A stretch of DNA of 64,000 nucleotides from Camellia lanceoleosa (lineage: Eukaryota > Streptophyta > Magnoliopsida > Ericales > Theaceae): the NCBI GenBank assembly GCA_025200525.1, contig CM045768.1, positions 46,471,022-46,535,021 of the forward strand. The letters run 5' to 3'. The notes below the pieces were generated by a model. That model made no database searches. It worked only from the letters and a program-made list of their open reading frames with translations, and was not told the DNA's origin. Within the stretch, counting starts at the first letter, position 1, and every line of letters starts with the position of its first letter. The translations under genes and the position numbers were made by a program. Of this stretch, positions 33,390-45,829 are shown piece after piece.

Positions 33390-34640
33390 TTATGAGGTGG
33401 CGTGCAATTGTGAATGTCGGTGAAGTCTTTGGATGCTAAGGGAATTAGAGTCACATGTCACAAAGCTTTGGATGCTGAGGGAATTATTGTCCTGAGAGTC
33501 ACATGGTTCATAGATTATTAAGGTTAATACCCTAACACGTGTCAGAATAATCATCATCAAGATTTGGGTAGGAATTTTTGGAGAGGATTTGGTGGAGGTA
33601 GTGGGGAAAGATATTTTTGGTGTTAAAACTAGAGATTGTTTGGATTTTGTGAGAATTTGAGGAAGAGATTCTAATACAAGATCATCATCTGAGTTGGAAA
33701 GAGACTTCGCATCGGCCATAAGGATCATTTTTATTTTGATGGCCTTTTTGTATTTGTGTTCAAATTCGGATCTAAAAATTGAGGGATACTTTTCTTTTAA
33801 TTTTTGTTTTAATTCTTTCTTAAAGGCATTATAATCAAAAGACTTATTTGATTTTGGATTGGAAGACATTACCGATGAAGTTATATTGATGGAAGTCTTC
33901 TTTTTACAATCTTTATAGGATGAAATTAATTTATCAGGAAATTGGTCGGATGAAATTTTATAATTTTTTCCACCATTTTGTTGTAATTTGGCAGGCAAGA
34001 TATTGAGTGTTGCCAAGTACTGGAATAGTATATTTCCAAGCCATAATCCATGGAAATTTGAAATCTACTGTAAAATATAAAAATTCTAGGTAAGGAGGGG
34101 TGGTCTCCTTCTGATAAATATCATAGGACTCTTTGAGGGGTTCTAGCAAAGCTTCAAATTGTAGACCAAATTGAGTCCACCATGGCTCGAACCAAGTGGG
34201 AATTGATTTTGTTAAAATATCAAAATTGGGTCTAAAACGGATCAACCATGAGTGTTGGAAGATCCTATTTTGGAAGTAAAAGACATAGTACCAAGCTTGT
34301 TGGTAATCATAATAATTATATTGGTTTGGTTTGATATTTGGATCGAAAAATTTGCGAAAGATTGTCGGATGTCCTCATTCCCTAGGAGAAATTATTTTGA
34401 GCATGTGGAGTTTGGAGTATTGGAGAAGACTTTTATCGTCTCTAGAGTAAACATGTTCCACGGTGATAGAACGGGTTTCTTCAAGAATTTTTTCATAGCA
34501 AATTCTAGATTGTTGGCCAGAATGTTGAGGATAATGCCAATTGTTTGGAAAATAATGAGATATGATGGTTTTTGGCTTAGTTCTAGGTTTTTGAGGAAAA
34601 ATGTGGAATGGTCAACAATAATGGAGTAATGGGATAAGCA
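33390..34640 (-). pseudogene. Endogenous pararetrovirus ORF, frameshifted
   Basis: On the - strand, 34245-33958 holds the motif string IPTWFEPWWTQFG, then KFPWIMAW and TTKWWKKL, a pattern I know from plant endogenous pararetroviruses of the petuvirus/citrus-EPRV kind. Upstream (34640-34250) are weaker matching pieces in shifted frames with stops. Downstream (34016-33390) is a Lys/Ser-rich region (KKELKQKLKEKYPSIF), possibly the start of the next viral domain. At least two frameshifts; non-functional. The exact viral protein is not identified. Confidence 0.55.
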
Positions 34641-35075
34641 ACATCATGGGTATTGTTATCCCAGATAGGCAACCTAAAAGAGGGAGTGAATTGGGTTATT
34701 AAAAATTTCACAATATTAAAATTAACACAATATTCAGAATTTTAATAAATAAAAAAAATAGAATAATAATTTTCAATATAAAAGTAAGGGAGATAGGGAA
34801 AGAAAATCAAACACTGCGATTTATAGTGGTTCGGCACGCCTGGCCTACATTCACTCCCCAAGGAACCTCCTTGAGAATTTCTTTACTATCAATTGAATAA
34901 ATACACCACCAAGCTTGTGGATTTGACACATGATTTACTTTTATCTATTGAGCCCCACTCAACAATAAATGCCTTACCCTTACAAAATCTCTCACAAAAA
35001 TAAGGAATAAGAATAAGTGGTACTTAAACCCTCTTTTACAATAATTCTCTCACAAAGAGTAGATATGAAAGTGTA
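34641..35075 (-). other. Leader-like noncoding DNA of the pararetroviral layer
   Basis: Contains GGTTCGGCACGCCTGGCCTAC and CTTTTAGGTTGCCTATCTGG-type text (sense of - strand) and no open frame of note. It would connect to 38094 onwards after removal of the 35076-38093 LTR, placing it between the promoter-like segment and the ORF at 34640. Confidence 0.35.
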
Positions 35076-38000
35076 TGTAACGCCCTCAAAATAATAACAT
35101 TTAAACCCATCAATAATGACACACATTGATATAAAAGATCAACATACTTCTATTCATCAGAGTAATTCATTACAAAAAGTATTACACGTTGACAACAAAA
35201 GTAAATGCCCCATGGGCTTACAACTTTCCAAGCCAACACTTGGTTACAAGAAATGAGTACTAACTCATATACATATTAAGCCCTAGGCTTGAGTTTACAT
35301 GTAATACATCAAAAGAAAACAACACAAAAGTCTGCCAGTCTCTAGCCTCTCAAGCTATGTCCTTGGAGGTGGCATGCTACCTGTACCTGAAAATGATGTC
35401 CCATATAGGGTGAGCCACAGCCCAGTAGAAACATATTAAACCGGCTATAAACAATGACTAAAAGATTAGCAATTGATAGATGGTCAATACTCACACATCC
35501 ATTTACGTCACATCATAGTTCCATGACAATCAAGTCTATGATACAATTCTCTTTCCATTTCTTATTCAACTTTGAGTTTGAAAACAAGGCTCAATACTTT
35601 GGCCAAAACATTTGATGAGATTCTAGTTCATCACTAACACACTTTCGAAATTCATGGTGGATACACATTTTGGTACTGTATCAGTAACATATAAAATCAT
35701 TTCCACATATCTCAAATAATACACATTGTAGTGCTGTATTAATGAACAAAACACTTTCATACTTCACTTATGATACACATTTTTTAGTGTTGTATCAATA
35801 TAACATAGAAACACTTCTATACTTCACAATTGATAACAATATATATTTTAGTGTTATATCAAATCAATTTAAACACTTCCATAATCCACACTTGATACAC
35901 ATTTTAGTGCTGTATCAACGGAGTCCATCCCCTATCTCCTCCCAAACAATATCCGGTTTAGAGGTCCATCCCATATCTTCACCTAAACTGCGGAGTATAT
36001 CTCATATCTCCTCCCACACAACACAATGTATATAAACACAGATCATATACACATTCAATCAATACAGAAAGTTAATGTATTATTCCAACCACTACGTTCA
36101 ATAGCATACTCAATCGATTAGTTTTAGTTTGCCTAATCATCATACATTGTCTACAACAACAAATACTATTCTCCACCGATAGCCCAAAGCAGTTATTTCT
36201 ACACAGAAAATAAAAACACCAAATGGATATATATAATCAACATTTCAACTAGGTGAGTGATAAATTATCCAACTACACCCTTTAATCCCATACATTCCCA
36301 ATTTCAACATTCTCAATTCAATTCCTCATTTCTCAAAATTAATTATACAAATTAATTTTATCAATGTAATTAGGGCATTTTCCATAATTAACAAAATGAT
36401 CCTAAGGTTCCATTTCTATCAATAACCCAACATTTACCTCATTTCTCTATGCCAAACATGCATATAGGTTTATATAAATAAAACCCCAACTTTTGTAAAA
36501 CTAGACAAAGGCCCAAACTTTCTCAAAATTACCCAACAACCCCCAACATATCAAAATGCTAAAATTTAAAAACAAAGCTCATAAAGAGGAGTAGGATATC
36601 CCTACCTCAAGCTTGAAGAGGAAACAAGCAAAAATCTCAATTTTCGGTTGTGTTGGATTTCGATCTCCACACCATCACTTCTGTGAATTTGAAGATCTAA
36701 TGGATTGAAGAGAAGCCTCTTTGGAGTAGATTTGGCAGCAATTAAGCTAGCAAATGCACCATTCTTCTTAGCCTTAACGAGCATCTCATTAACTGCAAAT
36801 ATTGTATCCTTAAATTTTCTAAATCTTTAACTGATAAACATAAAGTTCTTTTGATTCGACAATCATTAATCTAGCAATCTTAACTTTATCTTTAACCTCA
36901 TTCTCAAACTGCCTCAACACATCTTCATCCACCGGCCCATCAGACTCAAACAAAGCTTCTTGATAACTTGGCTTCAACACAAGTTCTGAGAAATTCTGTG
37001 CCAAATCATCAAACATCCGGAGCTGCCTAAAGTTCTCGAGCTTAAGCTTCGTCGCATAAGCCCCATATGCATTCACAAGTGCACATGATCATTTGCCTGC
37101 TTATAAACTAAATCTAACTTAGTCTTTACCGGATCTGACTTCAATGCTAAAAATGTCTACTGAACATAAGTATTTCTAGTCATCGGTAACACGGAATCGT
37201 GATAAGAGGAGGAATGAGAGGTGAAGAGAAATGGAGCTGTTTCCATGTACTGCCTCACCGGAGTCATTGCCCGGTTTCTATGGTGGATATGAGTCTGGAA
37301 CAGTGTATCGAACCAGTGCCGATCTGAAGTCAGCAACAAACTCATGTTGTCCTTCTCACATAGCCTCTTGCTTCTGCACGTCTTTCTCGAAACTCACTCG
37401 AAGCTGAAACACCTTGTAACCCTTGTAGATATCAGTAGCTCGAAGCCAGAATTGAAAGGAGTGTTGCCATGGCCTGAAGTTATATGGGTTGCTAGAAGAG
37501 GAGGACTACTAACGTGGGCTACCAAGCAAGACACAGAGAGAGAGAGAGAAATGAAGTTGGGTGGGTGAAAAGGGTGTTGTGGCATTTCTCTTGGCAGTTC
37601 AGAGCATGATTTGTGGATTCAAAAGCTTCCGCAGCAAAGCTCCTCCATGCACAAATACATTGGAGAAATGATGCCTTGCTAGCATACCAAGCACGGCTTA
37701 GGGATGGTGTAATTCTGAAGTGTCAGTGGATGCTCATGGCTGAAATGTTCAATCCGCTTTTTCATCTTTGCCTATCTGTTTTTCATCTCTGACTCTCTCT
37801 CAAAATATTCTTTACACCCTGTATCACTCATCACTGAAAACATCATCATATTCCACTCCCTCTTTGCTTTCTCTTTCCCTCGAAAATTCTCTAACCAAAC
37901 CATCTCTTTTCTTTTAGTAAACAAGAAGAATAAGAAAATATAAAAAGGAGTGAGGGAAATGACAGGAGGGTAGTCCCTCCCACGTGGTTGCCTCTCTTTA

Positions 38001-38093
38001 CACCAAAAATATATATATATATATATATCCATGTCCTACACCTTGATCCTGTTCTCTAATAATTTTTTTTTTTTTAAATTTTGGGTCATCACA
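35076..38093 (-). mobile_element. Solo LTR (3 kb) carrying a GAUT9-like fragment, TSD GTGTA
   Basis: Starts TGTAACGCCCTCAAAATAA and ends GGGTCATCACA. In the sense direction (-) it therefore begins TGTGATGACCC and ends GGGCGTTACA, like many plant gypsy LTRs. GTGTA is repeated exactly at 35071-35075 and 38094-38098. Its left 1.55 kb is homologous to 49349-50730 in the copia-nested LTR. The right part differs and contains a piece of a host gene. A (TA)n run lies at 38010-38028. Confidence 0.85.
36690..37345 (-). pseudogene. GAUT9-like galacturonosyltransferase N-terminal fragment
   Basis: On the - strand: a leader ending MTRNTYVQ (37345-37160), a stop, then TFLALKSDPVKTKLDLVYKQ (about 37156-37097), a frameshift, NAYGAYATKLKLENFRQLRM with DLAQNFSELVLKP and NEVKDKVKIARLMIVESKEL (37076-36819), stops, and LVKAKKNGAFASLIAAKS (about 36782-36730). 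This is the stem and coiled region before the glycosyltransferase-8 domain in GAUT8/9-type pectin homogalacturonan synthases, closest to GAUT9 as I recall it. The catalytic domain is absent. It lies in the LTR in LTR-sense orientation and is absent from the sister LTR at 49349-51515, so it was captured. Confidence 0.8.
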
Positions 38094-38109
38094 GTGTAAG
38101 AACAAAGAT

Positions 38110-38350
38110 TAGACTTAGATCTAAAAGTGAAAGAGCAGAATACAATATATTCAGAATTTTGGAGCTCACAGAAAATTTTCTCTTCAAGTTTTTGATTTTT
38201 TTTTACACACAACACTTCTATTTATACACAAAAATATACCCGTTAAACACTCCTTGCTGACGTCATGGCTTACATAAGCACACTGCTGATGTCATGGCTT
38301 GTATAAGCACGCTGCTGACGTCATGGCCTACATAAGCACGCTCCTTGATT
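38110..38350 (-). promoter_or_regulatory. Promoter-like segment with three TGACGTCA/TGATGTCA boxes and TATAAATA
   Basis: On the - strand, three 29-bp units carry TGACGTCA (38316-38323), TGATGTCA/TGACATCA (38287-38294) and TGACGTCA (38258-38265), followed 31 bases further by TATAAATA (38219-38226). TGACG boxes are the as-1-type activator (bZIP/TGA factor) sites of caulimoviral promoters. The segment lies in the pararetroviral layer, in the same orientation as its ORFs, after the RT/RNase H end and before the leader. Promoter activity is inferred. Confidence 0.6.
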
Positions 38351-39059
38351 TTAAATAGTCAGCAAGTGTTAATAATTAAAAAGATAAAAGTAAAACTAAT
38401 TTTTTCTTTTCCATTTTTGTTTTTTCAAACATGGAGCCACCGTTTTTGTAGACAATTTAATACAAAGTTCATAACTTTCAAACAAGCAAATGATTTGCTC
38501 CATCTTGTTTTATTATAATATATAACTCCATCTTTTTCTTCTTGTTTTATTATAATATGATATAATCAATGTAATGTAAAAAATTTAATTGCTCACATGA
38601 TGTATTCTATTTATATTATATGCATTCTATATAATATTCTAATCAAATATTTGCATATATAGTAAAATTCCTTTAAGTAATATTTATAATAGATCTGATC
38701 ATATATACTCTTTTTCTGTATATGTTGTAGAGATTTTAAATTAAATATAACATTCCCCTCCATATCAATTTTGTCAAAAGAAGACAACCCATTAATATCA
38801 AATTTGTCAAAATAATGCAACCAATCAATCAATATAATTAATCAATATTAATTTTGTCAAAAAGTAAATAGTGATCAGCCTAATTTTTCAAAAAGTGAAT
38901 AGTAGAGTTTTCAAAAATATTTTTATTTAAATAATATTTAACAAATATATATTTTAAACAGATTATATTTTGTGTCAAATAATATGTATATTAAAAAATC
39001 CAGATTTTTGTAAATAATATTTTAGACATCATCAAAATTAAATAATATGATTAACATAT
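38351..39059. other. AT-rich spacer of the pararetroviral layer
   Basis: No gene. TATTATAATATA-rich, with two ATAATATATAACTCCATCTT-like repeats near 38510-38560 and TTTTGTCAAAA words at 38770-38880. Probably intergenic DNA upstream of the promoter-like segment. Confidence 0.35.
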
Positions 39060-39206
39060 ATAATAGTCGTGATCAGTTGATGTATGGGATAATAGAGTCC
39101 TCCTTTGGAGGAAGTAGCCTATGAGGAGTTATTAGTCTATAAACCATCCAGTAAAAATATGTTTGAACGCGGATTCTTCATTTGCGATAATGATTAAAAA
39201 TGTGGT
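39060..39206 (-). pseudogene. Tail of the pararetroviral polymerase frame
   Basis: Reads on the - strand directly on from the RNase H piece at 52945 once the copia element and one GTGGT are removed. The frame contains at least one stop (after HYRK) before the spacer. Assigned by continuity with the RNase H. Confidence 0.4.
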
Positions 39207-39673
39207 TGTTAGAAATTGGGCACCCATATGGCATGACCCTTTGAACCTTTTGAATCTTATCCATGTAAATTTGAATTTGAATTCAAAACTTATTTGGATA
39301 ACCATTCGTGATATCTATATCTATAATATCAACTGATATGGATAGATTGATATATATGGTTATATATCTGATTATATATTTTAGATAATATATTAATATA
39401 TTAGATACATATATTAGATACATTATGTGATTTTTACCCATAACCTTTTTTCCCAGACTCTCTCTCTAATTCTCTCCCATATGAGAATGATCTAGTCTCT
39501 GCACTGTGACTTGTGTGGGTGATACTCGTGTTGTAGTATCACTCCACTGCTGGGTGTTCGTTGTTTGCATATTTGAAGCACGTGATTTACCCACAAGATT
39601 CTTCGCTTCAGGTTCTATCACCTAAGGTATGATCTGAATAATTTTACCCGCTGCGTTATACTTTTTGTTTACA
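39207..39673 (+). repeat. 5' LTR of the copia-like element
   Basis: 467 bp from TGTTAGAAATTGGGCACCC to TTTTTGTTTACA. Near-identical to 52491-52944; main differences are a 12-bp TTAGATACATA length variant and scattered substitutions, many of C/T type. Confidence 0.9.
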
Positions 39674-39674
39674 T

Positions 39675-39686
39675 TGGTATCAGAGC
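39675..39686 (+). other. Primer binding site, copia-like element
   Basis: TGGTATCAGAGC one base after the LTR, a perfect initiator tRNA-Met-type site. Confidence 0.85.
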
Positions 39687-39904
39687 TTTAATGGGTATTT
39701 TCATGCCTATTTTTATGCATTAAAATAGTTGTATATTTTTATATAAATATATATACACATTATATGCATTAAAATTAATGAAAGAGGAAGATAAAGTGCA
39801 GGGTTTATGCACTTCTACTCTCATTAGATTAAGAGTGTAAAATACCTCATTTTTATGTTCATTAAATGCCATTTTTAAGACCATAAATGTTTTTATTTTA
39901 GAAA

Positions 39905-42900
39905 ATGGAGTCCAACATTACCGAAATCGAACCAGAAAACACCCTGGAAGGCGACGCGTGAGCCGCACGCGCCTGATGAAGCCGTCGGCGTGCCGCGTCT
40001 TATCGAGCCTTTTCAGCGCGTTAAGGCTGCCGAGCAGCGCCACGTGCCGTTGCCACGCCGCGCGCCATGCACCACGCCGCGTTGAGCCGCCTTGCGTCGA
40101 GTCGTGCTGCGTTGAGCGGTGGCAAGCTGCGCCGAGCCGTTTTTTTCTGTGCTAGCTTGGCTCTAAGACTTTGTTTGTTTTTTTTTTTAAATACAGAATT
40201 GGTTTAAATGGTCATAAATAATTCGTTACAGATTTGTTTTATGCGTGGTTGATACTGTTAGACTCAGAATTGATTTTTCTATCTTCTGTAAAATTTTCAA
40301 AATTTTATGAAAAAGAAAAATATTTTTCCTGAAATAATAATTCATTTTTTCTGCTTTAAAATGCTTTTGGGATTGTATGATTAAGTTTATGGAGTTGAAA
40401 TTTTTACTGTAGACCACTGTAATGGTTTACTATTTACTAGTATGTTTGTTGCATTTTCCTAGATTCTGGAATATTTATTTATGATTTCATGTGTGTTTAT
40501 TAATTATTTAAAATTTCAGAAAATACCAGAAAATTCTAAAAAATTTCAGAAGTGATATACTTTTTGTTATGGTATAATCTGAATATTAAATACAACATAT
40601 TATTATTTTTTGCCTAGAGTTTCTAATATGTTGTGATTCGAATAGCATGATTAATTTTTTATTTATTTAAATTCCATTATTAATTGTAACATAGCATGAA
40701 TTGATTGTGAATCTACATTGTGATGCTATTGTATGGAATTAGAATATTTTATCATGCTTTTAGACATGCCATAATCAGTGGAAGGTTGTTCGGTTTAGAG
40801 AAATCTTTATAGATTTACTCCCGAAATCTAATATTTTGACCATAAATTAAATTAAATTTTGAAAAATTGTCACCTGTGGCTCAAGAGATGATTACGAGCA
40901 TAGCGGATTTTCGATTTTGCGACTTGTGTACTATTGTCACTATTTAATTGAGATTTTTGCGGCAAAATTATATTATGCTAATCAAATTAATCCTAATGCG
41001 AATTTCTCTCTAAATTGACTTAGCTTATGTAAGTTAATTTGGTTAACTTAGACTTAGTAGAGATGTTCAAATGTGAACAATATAATCCTATTCCTTAGAT
41101 TAGCAAAAGTCTTTGAGACTTTAGGTCAGACCTTAATTGAGCCAAAGTAAGGAAACATGACTCAAAGTCGCCGTGTTTTTGTTGCCTTGTTTGGCACAAT
41201 AAAAACTAACGTATAAGCTATCATTAGCGGCACGCTACATAGTTTTGATTGGCAAGTTTTGGAGTTGTGAAATTAATAAGCCCTCAATAGAGACTATTGA
41301 GTTGCACGGATTGACTTTGCATTTTGACTTATAATGATGTTGCATCATTGGATGAAGTACCATTCAAGAGTCACGTCATCCAAGAAATGCGAGCTTAAAT
41401 GAGTTAGTCATTAAGTGTAAAACGAGTAGCCAATATGAGCAGTGTTTTGCTCTCTGCCCAACTATTGGAAGTAGATGAAGCAAAATTTCACACACTATAA
41501 TAGTGTGCATTAAAGTATCACTTGAAGTTAAAAGATACGCGCTTAGTAGCAGCAAAATCTATTAACACTAAGTGAAAAGATTAACGCCAAGTGGCTGCAA
41601 AATCTATTAGCATTGTCAACTTGTCTAAGTCTGGACACTTACTATTTCCCCATTTGAGTGTGAGACATGAGGAGGTGCTTCTTTGTATGATTCCTTTACT
41701 AGGCTAATGTTTTTTTAATAACGTTTACCATTAAGCGCAAATGTTGCAGTATAGTAATGAAAAGGTCAAGGCCGACAAAGGTTATTATGACTCTAAGAAT
41801 TTGACGCATCGCTTATGAAGCATTGTGTTGAATTAGACTCTATAGCCTAATTCGCGCTTAAGTTACTTCATGAGCTATCATAGATTGATAGCTTATTCTC
41901 TCCTTCTTGTGGATAGTAAAATTAATTGCAAGTAACTATAAAGCGAGAAACAGAGATGACAAGAGGAGTATTGTCATCTTTCAACTAGATGCAGTAAAGT
42001 GTATGGAGAATAAAATTAACTTGAAAGTGCAGGAGATTAGCACTTACTAGTTAAATTTGCGACTTAGGCGCACTTGGTGTCTCCATGACATCCTTTTATG
42101 ATCTAGTGAACAAGAATTAGTCATGAGTCATTACCTAGTTGGGCCTAAACCTTTAAACTTGTCTTCGAGAACTCACACATTAAGATGATTGGAATTAGTT
42201 TATGACATTGGTCATGAATCGGTGGCTTATTATACTTAATCACATTAATGAGAAGATGACATGGATGGTTTGAGTAGGCCCTCTCGGGCCCTCTCGCTTG
42301 TGACATCCTATTCTCATATGAATTTGTAACTTTGTTCGCAATGGTTGCACACAAGTAAGTAGGAAAGCCGCAGAAGGGCATTTGTATTGGCGCATTTTTA
42401 AGTCCACTATGATATTTGTGACTAGATATGTGTAAGGGTCTGATAGCTAAGCCTTAATCTCGACACATTTATAGATTACGATACGCATCTGAGTCAAGAC
42501 TATTTGATCTCCCATAAGTCAAAAGTTTTGAGATAATTTTTGACATTACACATATGAGGTCGAGATCAATCAGATAACAGCTTTCGTGCTTTTAGTTTTG
42601 ACTAAGGTGGCGAGTATCTATTTGAGTTATTTTTTAGAAAGCTCTGTGAAGAGAAATGGATGCTTGGAAAATTGATTATTCCTAGTACTCAACAACACAA
42701 TGGTGTACTAGAGATAAGGAATTAAGTATTGTTAATGTTAGGTGGATGATGGTGCAAAATGTTTCCCAATTGGGAATTGCACTTTAGTTTGTTGCCTATA
42801 TCCCTAACTAAGTGCCCTCCATATCAGATTTTACACTCTATTTAAGTAATGGGTTAGCAGAGAGCCATTTGTGGGCGAACTGTAACCATCAAGCAGCTTA

Positions 42901-44510
42901 TCCTTATTTACTTCTCATAAGGTTGTGAAGTTAAGACTTAGGGTTCTATAGCGCATTATTGTATGCTGTCTTGTGAACACATAGGGTCATGTGGCGTATT
43001 ATTGTATGCTGTCATGTAAACCCTCCGGGTTATGTACATAGAGGTAAGTAACATTGTGGTAGTGTAACTAAGACACATAAAGTTTTCTTAGTAAAGGTGA
43101 CGTGAATAGAGTTTTGGAACTCTATAAGATAGAGAATTCTAAGCATAGCGCTTTATGTAGCCTAGTTGAGAATGGAAAGAAATTTTCCAATATCCTAGGG
43201 ACAGTGGGAACGATGTGCCTACTGGTGGATTACTCCATTAGAGAAGAATACTCTACATTCTTTGTTGCGTGGTAGCAAACGTGAAAATTTTTCACGTTAT
43301 CACTGGATGATTGAGAGGGAAACATTCATGATTGCTCCGCAATATGATAAAGAGCCTAGGATAATGCCAAAGGCTCTAGTCCCCTGTTTTTAGAAAGTGG
43401 ATTAATGTTGCGCAGTTGAAGACAAAGTCTTTGAGAATTAAGCATTTCTATGATTTGGTTGCCTTTCCATTATGATGCAAAACTGTTCTAAAGTTATGCG
43501 TGAATTGGATAGTCATTGTTGAGGCATAAGGCTCGTTAGATACTGAAAAGTCGCACCATTGAGAAAAGTGCAGACTATGAGAAGACTTTCTCCTGGGGAG
43601 TGAGGTTATTTTGACTTAGGCTATAATTGACATAAGTTCGGAACATTGATTTGTGGACATTGTGACCCAAATTTCTCGTTGGAGAATTGGATAAGTAGAT
43701 CCGTAGGGATTTACCTTTTGTTTTTATGGGAAAAAGTTAGAAACGCAAAAAGATTGCTAGTTCCAATAAGTCTTTTACAACCTAAAACAGTTATCCAAAT
43801 AGTGGTTTTTTAGATTTCGTCAAGCCATAATAGGCCAATAATGATCGATGAAGACTACTGAGGCGTGATCAATGGTCCAAAAAGAAGTTTTTCCTTACTT
43901 TGTCATTATGAGCCAAGAATTTATAAGGTTGTCGTCACCTAGGGTGGACAGTCTTCTGTTTTAGATATGATGGACATGGGTGATGTAATTTATATGTTCG
44001 GATGTACGATCCTTAGGGATTGTTTTGGGAGAATTCCCGGTTTGTCTTTGATGACTTACATAAGGAATATCCTAGAATGATTCTAGATGCAAAATGCAAA
44101 CCCATTGACTTACCTACCGGTAAAAGCCAGAGCCTTAGCTATTGAGTGAATCCTCGGATTGTCTTTGGGAGAAACAGATGAACTATATTCCCTGATCTTT
44201 TTTTGTTGTGGGAGCCTAAAGTACGCTATGTGGGCATAGTCGACATGATAAATGTTATCTTTGGTAAATGGTCAACTGAGTTGTTTAGACATTGACCTTG
44301 CTTATTAGACTGTGGATAGAATGCTTTACTAGTAGTATATAAATTTGCCCCTTGTAAGATTCAATGCCCTAGTTGGGCGCATCTTGAATGGAAGCAGATT
44401 GGTTACCAAAATATCTTTAGAGAGGTAATTGCACAAGAGGTAGTGATCTTGAACCACTTCATGTAAGGCGCACATGAAGGATTCCGTTGTATATGCTTAT
44501 CGCAAGAGGT
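39905..44510 (+). pseudogene. Decayed gag-pol of the copia-like element (5' portion)
   Basis: Start near 39905; only the integrase-like PSTQQHNGVLE stretch (about 42676-42720) is recognisable, with the usual following text in degraded form. Stops occur throughout. The remainder of pol after the nested LTRs (49186-49348 and 51516-52490) shows no recognisable domain. Confidence 0.5.
39950..40142 (+). other. GC-rich tract at the gag start
   Basis: Follows a short open start (MESNITEIEPENTLEGDA, then stop; 39905-39961). About 190 bp dominated by GCCGC, GCGCC and GTTGAGC words in otherwise about 30% GC surroundings. It looks like a simple expansion or inserted foreign GC-rich DNA; no function assigned. 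Confidence 0.5.
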
Positions 44511-45184
44511 TGTAGACACCCCATTTTTGACCGACCTTAAGACTCAGACATCACCGATTGAGCGCTTGGTGATGTTGCATATCTCGCTCATTCCGAAGTT
44601 TCAGAATCTCGGTTGAGAGCCTTGCCTCCGGACTTTCGGACTCTTTTGTATCTTGCCTCGGTTTGCGAACCAGGTCCCGTTTTCTCTGTTTTCTCTTCCC
44701 AAAGGGAGGGAGAGGTCTCGTAGATCATCTCTCAGTGGCCGTAGGCTATGTTTCGCGGTCGTAGGCCATTTTTTCCATTTCGGAGCCCGGTTCCCGGTTT
44801 TCGGAGTCGTCGGCCGTGTGCCTTGGTTCAGGACCGCTTAACCACCTCCGTTTGCTCCGGTTTTTGGCATACATCTTATTTACTCCCTTTTGAGGGACAC
44901 TGTGGTCCGAGAGACCAACTTCGTGGTCGAACACCACCTCACAGTGCTTATCGATTCAGGGGCCCAAGACTCGTGTTTGACCCCCGAACCTTCAATTTGC
45001 ATCGGTTTGGGTTCATTTTTGGCAGAGACCTTATTTTCATTATTGGGAAGCTTGTAGAAGGGTGGGAGGCCAACAATTGTTTTGAAAAGCCAGCTTTATT
45101 CCTTCATTGCTCTCTGTCGCCCGTTTTCCTCGCTAGAAAGCTGATGTTGACCATTCCCGGGCCACTTTCTTTGGCCCTCCACTA

Positions 45185-45440
45185 CATATTTGTGTTGTAC
45201 ACACTTGGGAGGCCACCAATATGTCATGGTCAGCCAGCAATTATTCCTGACCCTGTTGAACCCCTTTGAAAAGTTGGGTTTTCTTTCTCCTGGTTCACAT
45301 TTTCAGGGTTTCAACCACATAGTTGTGTTGTGCACACATGGGAGGCCACCAATATGGGTGGCCGGCCAGCTTTCTCTGATTGACCTTTTTGACCCTAGCC
45401 GGCCGGCCAAGGGAGGTGGCCGGCCGGCTACCTGAGCTCT
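45185..45440 (+). repeat. 133-bp tandem duplication with GGCCGGCC words in the Ogre-like LTR
   Basis: TTGGGAGGCCACCAATATG near 45207 recurs as ATGGGAGGCCACCAATATG near 45340 (offset 133). The second copy carries five GGCCGGC(C) words between 45360 and 45428. Confidence 0.7.
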
Positions 45441-45829
45441 CAGAAACTGGCTGGCCATGTTCCTCACAGCTGGTTCCTTACAGATGCACCTTCCTTTTCC
45501 CCCCAGATTCTGTATCCGAGGGGGGGACTTTTAGGGGAAAATTTTGAATTTCATTTCCCCCCATTTTTCTCCACTCCTTTGCCTATATAACCAGCACCCC
45601 CAGCTGTGTTTTAGGGGTTACAAAATTTGTTTTGAGGCTCTTGTATTCAATCTCTCCCTCTCTCTACTCCAAGCATCAAAACCCCTTAAGTCCTATAACC
45701 ACACCTCCAACATCCATTCCAGAAACTTGAGGCTGTCTTCCAGAGGTTAAGAGCTCCCAAACCTGGTCCAAGAGTTGTTGAAGCTTGGTTCTACAAGGGT
45801 GAGTCCCATTTTCCCTATTTCTTGCCTTA

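Noticed and set aside
44748..45269. 173-codon frame in the Ogre-like LTR
   Set aside because: LTR U3 sequence with no protein-family resemblance and only average length for its GC content.
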